From Hygrocybe punicea (taxonomy: Eukaryota; Basidiomycota; Agaricomycetes; Agaricales; Hygrophoraceae): DNA of 64,000 nucleotides. Under the pieces are notes generated by a model. The model worked only from the letters and a program-made list of their open reading frames with translations, made no database searches and was not told where the DNA came from. Positions within the stretch are counted from its first letter, which is position 1. Each line of letters starts with the position of its first letter. The position numbers and the translations under genes are program-made. The DNA lies in assembly GCA_963556145.1 (NCBI GenBank), contig OY744461.1, positions 9,372,891 through 9,436,890 of the forward strand. Direction: 5' to 3'. Positions 47,508 through 56,131 of the stretch are shown here, in pieces.

Positions 47508-50500
47508 TCTCGCTATCAACGGTCTTAGCCTCCCCCTTCACATATTCATGTATCGAGTGTTCTTTATTGTCCGAAGGTGTTCTAAAGATGAGGTATCACA
47601 GAAAATGGAACAGACAATGTCGAAACCTGAATATCAACCACCAACATGTGTCATGCCAGATCCACCATCATATAATTGTTCCATGAATTGTCAATATCAC
47701 AACAAAAGATCAACATGGTGGCAAAGGTTTCAAGATGTTGTAGATGATCTTTTATTGCGATTAAATGTACATAACAGGCATGATGGCAAAAAAAAGCCAT
47801 ACTGTCTTAATTCGAAAGGTGAATGTAAACGACGATTTCCCCGTGATATCTTTCAACAAACTTTTGTAGAACCTAACACTGGTGCTCTCAACCTCAAGCA
47901 TGGTGAACCTTGGGTGAACACGGTGACACCTGAAGTTACATATATGCTACGATGCAATTCTGATGTGACCAGCTTATTATCAGGTACTGCTATAAAGGCC
48001 ATAGTTGCATACATAACAGATTATATTACAAAATTCTCCTTGAAGACCTATAGCATTTTTGAAGTGATAAAAAGTATTTTTGATAAGAATTCCGAAATGA
48101 TTGGTGGCAACCTGAAAAGAAAAGTCAAAGTCAGAAAGCTGTTTACACAAATAGTCAATTCACTCACCTCCAAAATGGAAATTGGTGCTCCAATGGCTTC
48201 ATTATATGTCCTTGGAAATCCTGATCACTACACCAGTCATAAATTCGTGCCATTCTTTTGGAGATCTTATGTTAAAGAGGTTATCAGTGCATGGTCTGAT
48301 GAAGAAATTCCTAATATATGTGAAGACCAAAATAATGCACAAAAGGTTGTTATTGGTAAGAATAATGGCGCATACATTGGACTTTCCAAAGTAAATAATT
48401 ATATGTTCAGACCCGCCTTGTATGATAATGTATCACTGTATGACTGGATACGTCTTGCCACTATGGAACCAAAGAAAAAACGCACCAAAACAAAGACCAA
48501 AAGGGCCAGAAAAGAAGCAGTGCAAAACCAAATTTTTGACAATCTAGGCTGTGATGATTTGTCTGACTCTTGCACTGAACCTACTAATGTTGACTATTCC
48601 AGTGATGACAACTTGTCTGATGTCGTTGATAATGATATACTCATGGAGATAGATGAAATTCCAAAACCTGATAGTTTGAATAGACATGCAGGCACAGAAA
48701 TAGCTGATAAAACAAATGAAGTTGATCTTAATAAATTGACAAAATTTGAAAATGATTATACTTTACATCCAAATCATCCACAATATCTTACCCACCATGC
48801 CAAAATAAAAGGGAATGATCCTTTCATAGTTCCTAATTTTATTCCAAACACTTTGCCAAGGGCTGACCGTGGTGATCGAGAATATTATTGTTGTACAATG
48901 TTAACGTTTTTCAAGCCATGGAGAAGTGGCAAAGAACTCAAAAGTAAATTACAAACATGGGATAATGCTTTTATAGACCACGAGTTTTCTAAAAGAGAAC
49001 TAGAGATCATGAAATACTTTGGTCTGCGGTATGAATGTTTGGATGCAAGAGATGATTTCTCTGCTAAACGTCAGAAGAATAATACTGCAAATATAAGGTA
49101 TTCATGGGCGACCTCAAACGGTCTTGATGAACTGGATGACATGCACAATGCTGAATTTGCATTTAATGGCGACGACTTCAACAACAATATTGATGAAGAC
49201 AATAATGACACGGAAATACTCCTGAAACTTGGTCAAAAAGGACAAAAGAGGAAAGATCAAATGCTGATAGCTGAAAGAACTTTGAAAAGGTCAGGGTGGC
49301 TCGATGATTGTATTGATGGTACCCCAGATATAGGACCGTTGATACCTATAGAACCACCTGTAGTACAATCAGCAAAATTGTGGAGAACTGCAGTCCTTGC
49401 AAAGAAAAAGGAAATCATCGGTGACAGAAATAAAAATTTACCAACAAACACAGCAACCATAAATAAATTGGGAAATTTTCAATATAATGATGTCAAGATA
49501 GTGGATGCAGCATACATCAACCATATGTTTATTCCTGCAAACAGAGCTGATCGTCATCTTATTGATGTAACTATCAATGATTACAAGTTGAACACTGACC
49601 AAAAGAGAGCATTTCATATCATTGCGAATCACTCTACCTTGATTAACGGTTCTGATAAGCTACGCATGTATCTTGGTGGGATGGCAGGCACAGGGAAATC
49701 ACAAGTCATCAAAGCATTGACTAGTTTTTTTGGTAAACACAACGAAAATCATCGATTTGTGGTTCTTGCACCAACCGGTGGTGCTGCTGCCCTTGTAAAT
49801 GGATCCACATATCACTCCATTCTTGGAATTAATCAGGGAGGATCATCTCGTTCCCTTGCACAAGTACGTGCCAATCTTGATGGTGTGGATTACATTTTCA
49901 TTGATGAGGTGTCAATGTTATCTTGCAGAGATATGTATAAAATCAGTGCTCAGTGTGCAAAAGCACGTGGTGTTTATGATGAACCCTTTGGTGGCATTAA
50001 TATGATATTTGCAGGAGATTTTGGCCAACTTCCACCAGCTATGAGTGGTGCTCCTTTATACTCTGGAACCGTTGGTGTCCAAATCAATTCCAGTCAAACT
50101 ATAGCAAATCAGGAAGCGGCTATAGGCAAAGCTCTTTGGCATCAAATAACAACAGTTGTTATATTATGTGAAAATATGAGACAAACCAATCAGTCAGAAG
50201 AAGATGTCCAACTGAGGCTTGCTTTGGAAAACATGAGATACAAAGCATGTACTCCCAAAGATATTGCATTTCTTCGTACTCGTGTTGCAGGAAAAGGTCT
50301 AAATGATCCAAAATTAGCCCAAAAGAAATTCAGGAATGTGTCAGTTATAACTGCATTGAATGCACAAAAAGACAAAATCAATGAACTTGGTATTCAACGT
50401 TTTGCTGCTGAAAATAGGAGACCATTAACATCATTCTATTCCATAGACAGATGGAATGATCCTACTAGTTCCAATAGCAAAAGAAAATCTCATCACATGT

Positions 50501-52317
50501 CAACAATTTTGGATCCTATTCGACACACAAAGATATTGGAACCTTCACTCCAAAAGCTACTTTGGAGCCAACCACATGCATCATCCTCTGATCATATACC
50601 AGGAAGATTGGACTTATGTGTAGGCATGCCAGTGATGCTGAGGAACAATGATGCAACAGAGTGTTGCATTACCAAAGGAGCAGAGGGCATAGTTGTGGGT
50701 TGGCAGAGTGCAATAGGTCCTGAGCAACAAACTGTACTGGACACTTTATTTGTCAGATTATTGAATCCTCCAAAAAAAATTAACATAGAAGGACTTCCTG
50801 AAAATGTTGTGCCGATTACAAAACATGTCACTTCCACCATGTGCTCATTACCCAATGATGATGTGATATCTTTGTCAAGAGAACAAGTGTTGGTACTACC
50901 TAATTTTGCAATGACTGATTATGCATGTCAAGGACGTACTCATCCTAACAATGTAGTTGACCTCAGTAGTTGTAGAAACCACCAATCCTATTATACTTGC
51001 TTATCAAGAAGTGCTTCTGCAGCAGGAACTATCATCATGCAAGGCTTTGATCCTAAAGTAATTACTGGGGGTGCTTCTGGATATCTCAGGCAGGAATTCA
51101 GAGAATTAGAACTGCTTGATGAGATTACCAAACTGAAATATCAAGGACTCTTACCAGACCATGTCAAGGGAGATCAGCGAAATTCTATCATTGATCAATT
51201 TAGAAAATGGAAAGGAAAGTCATATATTCCAAAAAACATTCATCATGCTATCGCATGGAAAGCCACGGAGCAACTAAATCAATACACAACACAGCCCTCT
51301 CCATGGCAATTAATTAAACCTATGAACAAAAATCAAAAGGCAGATTTCAGAAACCTCAACTTTGTTCCTGCAAAAGGAACTGTTCCAATCACTGTCACTC
51401 ATAAATATTCGACGGCCAATGTATTGCAAAATAAAAACCGAAAATTACAACAAGTTGTAAGTTCATCTTCCATAGTGAAAAAAAGACGAAAAACAAGTAC
51501 TATTGAATTAAATGAACCAAAAGGGTTGATATGGGATGCGCAAGATTGGAGCTGTGCTTATGATTCACTCTTTACAATATTACTAGCAATATGGAATGAA
51601 GATCCATCAAGTTGGAAAAAAAGATTCAATAGCATCAATGAAATATTAAAGATTTTGAGCTTAGGATTCAAACGATCCAAGAATCACACAACAGATTTAG
51701 AAACAGTTAGAAATACAATCAGACATTTATTGCATCAAGATAAACCCGAAATATTTCCTTATGGTCAAGTTGGCATTACCATAAGTGATTTGGCCCATTA
51801 TATAATGAAAGCAAATGAACCAATGACTTCAACTTGTCTTAAATGTATCAATTGTGAAAACATAACCATTCTGGAAAATGATAGATGTGACGCCATCTTT
51901 CATTGTTCATATTCATTTTCTGGAACAATCTCAACATGTCTTGCTCAAATCATAGTTAATAGACAACGGCACAAATGTCAATTGTGTTGGGGAGAGATTA
52001 CTAAATTTATTGCATTTAACAAAATTCCACCTCTAATCATGTTTACAGTTGACTCTATTGAGAATTTAATAATTAGTCAAGTTATAAACTTGTCAATTGA
52101 TGACATATCCACTGCTTACACATTGAGAGGAATTGTGTACTTTGGTGATGCACATTTTACTGCCCGCATATTCATCAACAGTATGGTATGGTTTCATGAT
52201 GGTATATCAACCAGATCAATTTGTATTAATGAAGGTGATATAGATGACTTTTCAAATATTAATTTATTGTCATGTAATGGTAATAATGCTGTACTGTTTA
52301 TATATGCTCAATCTTAA
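47476..52317 (+). CDS. Helitron-type PIF1 helicase fused to a C-terminal ubiquitin-protease-like domain; Rep part truncated
   Basis: One uninterrupted frame of 1613 codons. Residues from about 35 match the second half of the Helitron Rep region (QKMEQTMSKPEYQPPT, CKRRFPRDIF, RCNSDVTSLLSGTAIKAIVA) and include the paired tyrosines AYITDYITK (Tyr179, Tyr183). The HUH nuclease motif that should precede is absent. The helicase has Walker A GMAGTGKS (735-742), Walker B IDEVS (809-813), GDFGQLPP (847-854) and CLSRSAS-type motif VI. From about residue 1350 a new domain starts: DWSCAYDSL with Cys1360, a possible zinc finger (Cys1454, Cys1457, Cys1501, Cys1504), DAHFTARI with His1560, then VWFHDG and a terminal NAVLFIYAQS. 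This is the Cys-finger-His layout of USP/UCH-type proteases. The first 30 residues come from the junction with the preceding gene, so the start is uncertain. No stop or frameshift occurs. Confidence 0.8.
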   Translation: MGWSRQQRKFSLAINGLSLPLHIFMYRVFFIVRRCSKDEVSQKMEQTMSKPEYQPPTCVMPDPPSYNCSMNCQYHNKRSTWWQRFQDVVDDLLLRLNVHNRHDGKKKPYCLNSKGECKRRFPRDIFQQTFVEPNTGALNLKHGEPWVNTVTPEVTYMLRCNSDVTSLLSGTAIKAIVAYITDYITKFSLKTYSIFEVIKSIFDKNSEMIGGNLKRKVKVRKLFTQIVNSLTSKMEIGAPMASLYVLGNPDHYTSHKFVPFFWRSYVKEVISAWSDEEIPNICEDQNNAQKVVIGKNNGAYIGLSKVNNYMFRPALYDNVSLYDWIRLATMEPKKKRTKTKTKRARKEAVQNQIFDNLGCDDLSDSCTEPTNVDYSSDDNLSDVVDNDILMEIDEIPKPDSLNRHAGTEIADKTNEVDLNKLTKFENDYTLHPNHPQYLTHHAKIKGNDPFIVPNFIPNTLPRADRGDREYYCCTMLTFFKPWRSGKELKSKLQTWDNAFIDHEFSKRELEIMKYFGLRYECLDARDDFSAKRQKNNTANIRYSWATSNGLDELDDMHNAEFAFNGDDFNNNIDEDNNDTEILLKLGQKGQKRKDQMLIAERTLKRSGWLDDCIDGTPDIGPLIPIEPPVVQSAKLWRTAVLAKKKEIIGDRNKNLPTNTATINKLGNFQYNDVKIVDAAYINHMFIPANRADRHLIDVTINDYKLNTDQKRAFHIIANHSTLINGSDKLRMYLGGMAGTGKSQVIKALTSFFGKHNENHRFVVLAPTGGAAALVNGSTYHSILGINQGGSSRSLAQVRANLDGVDYIFIDEVSMLSCRDMYKISAQCAKARGVYDEPFGGINMIFAGDFGQLPPAMSGAPLYSGTVGVQINSSQTIANQEAAIGKALWHQITTVVILCENMRQTNQSEEDVQLRLALENMRYKACTPKDIAFLRTRVAGKGLNDPKLAQKKFRNVSVITALNAQKDKINELGIQRFAAENRRPLTSFYSIDRWNDPTSSNSKRKSHHMSTILDPIRHTKILEPSLQKLLWSQPHASSSDHIPGRLDLCVGMPVMLRNNDATECCITKGAEGIVVGWQSAIGPEQQTVLDTLFVRLLNPPKKINIEGLPENVVPITKHVTSTMCSLPNDDVISLSREQVLVLPNFAMTDYACQGRTHPNNVVDLSSCRNHQSYYTCLSRSASAAGTIIMQGFDPKVITGGASGYLRQEFRELELLDEITKLKYQGLLPDHVKGDQRNSIIDQFRKWKGKSYIPKNIHHAIAWKATEQLNQYTTQPSPWQLIKPMNKNQKADFRNLNFVPAKGTVPITVTHKYSTANVLQNKNRKLQQVVSSSSIVKKRRKTSTIELNEPKGLIWDAQDWSCAYDSLFTILLAIWNEDPSSWKKRFNSINEILKILSLGFKRSKNHTTDLETVRNTIRHLLHQDKPEIFPYGQVGITISDLAHYIMKANEPMTSTCLKCINCENITILENDRCDAIFHCSYSFSGTISTCLAQIIVNRQRHKCQLCWGEITKFIAFNKIPPLIMFTVDSIENLIISQVINLSIDDISTAYTLRGIVYFGDAHFTARIFINSMVWFHDGISTRSICINEGDIDDFSNINLLSCNGNNAVLFIYAQS

Positions 52318-52386
52318 TATGTGTTCTCTTGCTAAAAGAAGGGACGAGTAACATGCCATGCAAAGCAATGGCCCACACCCCACTAG
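47508..52386 (+). mobile_element. Helitron, 5'-truncated
   Basis: The helicase gene is followed by a hairpin and the terminal CTAG at 52383-52386, then T, as at Helitron 3' ends. The 5' end is not a normal Helitron start: the coding region begins in mid Rep domain immediately after the stop of the upstream gene (TAG 47505-47507, then TCTCGCTATC). The insertion therefore kept the 3' end but lost the 5' end including the nuclease motif. Alternatively the 5' part was deleted later. Confidence 0.6.
52355..52386 (+). other. Helitron 3' terminus: hairpin plus CTAG
   Basis: GCCATGC-AAA-GCAATGGC (52355-52372) folds into a stem of seven pairs with one bulged A. Ten bases later CTAG is followed by T (52387). 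Hairpin, short spacer and CTRR-T is the recognised Helitron 3' signature. Confidence 0.7.
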
Positions 52387-52542
52387 TCTGGAAAGTGGCT
52401 TACACCGAGACAATGACTGTAGAAGCCCATATTTTCAACCGCTAGTCAATAGGATGTGATTTGAGGGAGATATGGCAATTGCATTCTGCGCGAGTAAAAT
52501 GAAGTGTTTTGGTCACGCCGCCAAGTCACGTGACAATAACAA
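52385..52542 (-). repeat. Right 158-bp terminal inverted repeat
   Basis: Inverse of 41356-41513, followed by TA. Its inner edge coincides with the Helitron 3' end. Confidence 0.92.
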
Positions 52543-52544
52543 TA

Positions 52545-54012
52545 ATCAGCCTGGTGGGAATGGGTGGATTTTACAGTGACTCCAAGTTATAACAGCAGTT
52601 GGTGGTAGATACTGATTTAACCCCTTGCAACAGTAGCTTCAAGATGAAACTAGCCAATGGTATCTATGGCACTATACTGCCAGACGAGTTGATGGGTCGG
52701 TATCAGATGCCCGATGTCGTGTGGTCCATAACCCATCAGCTGGAGGGAGAGTGCAACATGGTCACTCTCAGTCCTACCAAGGCTTGGTGTGTGTGTGCTG
52801 GGGAAGGAAAGCCTGATGCAACGGAAGTGGCATCACTCAACTAGGTCATGATGGCTGGTGCAGCATGCACTTATCACCAGATCTCACTTGGCAAAGCGGA
52901 TCCTCAAGTCCTTTTGTTCACCATCAACATGACCTCAGTTTGGTTCTTCCTCATGACTGCCACAAGAAAACCCCAAAGTAATCTGGACGCTCCGAAATGG
53001 TCCCTGCAGTGTAGACCCATCAACTTCGAACTCGATCTATGCAATCTTAGAGATTGTTTCCAGTTACGAGCTTTCACGAGGGGTTTGGCACATTGAAATA
53101 ACCTGGTTTCTCAATACATGCATGCCCTGTTTTCACAACGTGGATCCAACCAAGTAAAGACTTGGTGGACTGACCCAAAGAATGCCTCAAAGGTATCTGT
53201 AGGCAACCTGTCTTGTCATGATTTGACACCAACATCTTCACAATGCCATAGCGGTGACTGTCGCAAAAATGAAACACAGATTAGTGGTGCTTTAGGGGCA
53301 GGGAAGCATATCAAGTTAGGTGTTCACATCAGGATAACCATGGCATGGTTGGGGAATGTATGGAAGTCTTAGCCTCTGTTTGTATTTTACATCTCCAGCT
53401 CATATATCACTGGAATGGTTGTTATCTGACGTCTGATCAGTGCAATGGACATTATTATGATATTACAACAAATTGTATTGTACTTCATTGTCATGCTGTC
53501 ACTTTTGCAAGAGAGATGAATATGGTTAATCCCACCAGACCGATCCAGAACATAAAGTTTAGGATTCTAACTGGGTTACCACAAGTGCATTTAAAATCTA
53601 GTGCCATCCAACAACACCTGTGACAGCATGGCGGTCATGAGTGTCTCATGATAAGGGTTAGAACCGGTGTTACTGCTGAACCCAAGCTTGCAGCACCTGA
53701 GCCACTGCCTAAGGGTCGATGGGGCAGCAGGTTCAAATGGCTGCATTCTATACTGCAACGGTTTTAAAAATACTATAACCCTTCTCAAACCCCTCCAATA
53801 TGACCTTTATATGGTCCATTTGTACTTTACACACACTGGATTGGTAGTTATGTGACATCTCATCCATGTGATGAACATTATTATGATATTATATTATACT
53901 TCATTGTCATGCTGTTACTTTTGCAAGAGATGAATGTGGATAATCCCACCAGACCTAACCAGAACATAAAGTTTCGGATTCTAACTGGGAAACCGAAGGT
54001 GCATTCACAATC
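52545..54012. other. Degenerate region with short frames
   Basis: Two short frames (52599-52844, containing PDELMGRYQMPDVVWSITHQ; 52848-53096) have no family I know. The rest is filled by the direct repeat pair at 53400-54010. Confidence 0.3.
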
Positions 54013-54015
54013 TTG
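53400..54015. repeat. Direct repeat pair of about 190 bp
   Basis: Copies at about 53400-53600 and 53825-54015 share ATTATTATGATATTA, TACTTCATTGTCATGCTGT, ACTTTTGCAAGAGA, AATCCCACCAGACC, CCAGAACATAAAGTTT and GGATTCTAACTGGG. The word CCAGAACATAAAGTT also occurs in the hairpin array (37811-37825). Confidence 0.75.
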
Positions 54016-54612
54016 AACTTTGCGTCACATGACAAATACCCTCTTATGCGCTCTCACCAACAATTCCTTCTGAAATGGCCTCGGTCAGTGCCTACAAAGG
54101 CTGAATGTGATGCTGCCCTCAGGTTCCGCGAGGACAATGGCATTCTCAAACCAACATCTGCTTCTAACTCTATCCCAATTTATGTCACCACCGCTTGGGA
54201 TACTGAAACCGGTAGAATGTCGGACAAGTCATCCACTGCACTTCCTGGACATTACCGGCATTTCTGGGATCAGCTAAACTTTATTATCATTTATTATCAA
54301 GAGGCTTATAGGTGGCTCAGCCAATGGCTTGAAGACAAATCCCAAGGTTATCAGCTGTTACGCAAGGCAGTTGAAACTCACGTCAAATGGATCGTCTATT
54401 CTACCAAAGTTCAAGACTTAGTCAAACAGGCACTAAAGAACGAGGCAGTGACAACTTGGACTGGTGAAACACGTATACCTATTTTTGATAAGTGGATTGT
54501 AAAGGACCAGTGGGATTTGCATCGCGCTGCTAAAAAGGTACTGGCATCTTCAACAAGCTTGAATCATTTTAAGTTGGATCCATTCAAGGATGGAAAAGAA
54601 TTTGGCAAGTGA
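54013..54612 (+). CDS. Unrecognised 199-codon frame
   Basis: Continuous frame with protein-like composition: SVPTKAECDAALRFREDNG, IPIYVTTAWDTETGRMSDK, PGHYRHFWDQLNFIIIYYQE, ETHVKWIVYSTKVQDLVKQA. Mostly helical and charged. I recognise no domain. The next frame (54645-54944) may be its continuation after an intron (gtgatgcttgac..tggcag) at about 54610-54650. Confidence 0.35.
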   Translation: MNFASHDKYPLMRSHQQFLLKWPRSVPTKAECDAALRFREDNGILKPTSASNSIPIYVTTAWDTETGRMSDKSSTALPGHYRHFWDQLNFIIIYYQEAYRWLSQWLEDKSQGYQLLRKAVETHVKWIVYSTKVQDLVKQALKNEAVTTWTGETRIPIFDKWIVKDQWDLHRAAKKVLASSTSLNHFKLDPFKDGKEFGK

Positions 54613-54644
54613 TGCTTGACTTGTCAAAATAATTCCTAACCAAT

Positions 54645-54944
54645 GTGGCAGATTATAAGAATGTATTTCCAGAGATGTTGGCTCCCTCCAACCCAGCTGA
54701 GAACTTTAACTGCACACGATTGGGCATTCAGCACTTTGACTTCGATAAATATATGATGGGCCTATTAACAGATATCGGGATTATACCCAAGGGGTTAGGA
54801 GGACCATCTAAATCTACGGTTGAAACCCATCATGAAATGATTGGTCAAGATGTTCTCTGTGATGCTGGCTCACTTGTGGTTAAAGAGAATCTCTCATCCC
54901 TGGTATGCTATAAACCATTGCGTTTAGGTGTTTTCCATGAATGA
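54645..54944 (+). CDS. Unrecognised 99-codon frame, possible next exon
   Basis: Reads DYKNVFPEMLAPSNPAENFN and FDFDKYMMGLLTDIGIIPKG. No family recognised. Adjacent to and possibly spliced to the frame ending at 54612. Confidence 0.25.
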   Translation: MADYKNVFPEMLAPSNPAENFNCTRLGIQHFDFDKYMMGLLTDIGIIPKGLGGPSKSTVETHHEMIGQDVLCDAGSLVVKENLSSLVCYKPLRLGVFHE

Positions 54945-55307
54945 TTTTGCTCAGGCCCAGTTAGAGTCAGCTTGTCCTGATTTAGGCTTCAGAGGTGATG
55001 GTGAAGGCTTAAACAGCCAGGTAAATTGGTCTCATCTTATCTCCCTCACCATCCTAACTCAATTTCAACCAGGGGTCCACATTACACCAACAAGTCAATC
55101 ATAATGGCAATCAGCCTAACCAAAACATTCCTCAGTCACCGGTATGACCTCCAAGTTTGGTTTGGGTGGTTAGTTTTTAATGATGTATCCTCTGACAGTC
55201 AGACTTGGCATCAGAGAACCCACTTAATATACAGGACCACAGTGATTATTCATCAGGAAATGGGTTTTCATCTTAACTGTCTTACTCCACTTATTCATTT
55301 CATTTAA

Positions 55308-56131
55308 GAGCTTTAAGCGCACTAAGAACATTTAAGTGGTCTAAGAACAAAAAGTATATACAGGAATTATAAGGGTTATACTAGTACATTGTGCTGCTGG
55401 CTAGAAAAAAGTATATCTATGGCTAGTTCTATCATAAAAGCACGTTAATCATCATTTAAATGTTTATTAGCGTGATCTTACATTTGGCGAATGAGACGTG
55501 TAATATCACCCCCATTACGGTGACCGATCACCTTGCGCATCACCCTATAGGTCACAATTTGAGTTGCATTGATAGACGGTGCTTGCGAGAGGACGGTGAT
55601 ATTGTATTGGTTGCCGGATATGTTGTTAAATGTACTTCGGTGAGCATCGATCACAGATATCGGCTAGAATATATGTTAGTCTTCAAATAATAATATCAAT
55701 TATGCATCTAACTTACCTCTAAACGATGCTGGCAGGTCGGACAAGTATTGATGCCATTTTTTAGGTGAATCTGAGGCAACATAGCGTCGTAGGTGGGATG
55801 TTGTAGACGGTTTCCTCGATGTGTGACTGTAGAGGTGACAATCAACGGTACACACAAACATTGGCAAGGTATCATACCATCCATAACACTGCGCGACCTT
55901 GCACATAGTAAGTTCAGCGAGGCTCTGTCTAGCAGCTCATAACGCCTGCTCATGGTGTGCATCTCACACGAGTAGTAGCCTTGTCCTGAATGAATCCATT
56001 TTTGAAGATTGGCAATGCGGTACGAGAACCGGACCACTTTCCATGTCCAAGTAGCTCGGTCAACCTGTATCATGATTGATCCGTTTGTGCTTGCCGGGCA
56101 TAATCCATTGTCTCCGACAAGCGAATGATGC
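55308..56131. other. Left flank of the Plavaka element, no recognised gene
   Basis: A minus-strand frame at 55708-56073 (WIHSGQGYYSCEMHTMSRRY) is not recognised. The subterminal TTAAG/CTAAG words are at 55305-55345. Confidence 0.35.

Larger units (their letters stand above)
41356..52542. mobile_element. 11.2-kb terminal-inverted-repeat transposon carrying host-gene fragments and a nested Helitron
   Basis: The ends are 158-bp inverted repeats that differ at only four positions by eye and begin TTGTTATTGTCACGTGACTT. Both flanks are TA (41354-41355 and 52543-52544), the target duplication of the IS630/Tc1/mariner group. Inside, in order, are an intact minus-strand IS630-type transposase, scrambled alpha-COP fragments, an intact unrecognised gene, and a Helitron fragment that ends at the inner edge of the right repeat. 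The transposase type and the TA flank agree with each other. The parts are explained most simply as a small Tc1/IS630-type element enlarged by gene capture and then by a Helitron insertion. Confidence 0.8.
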
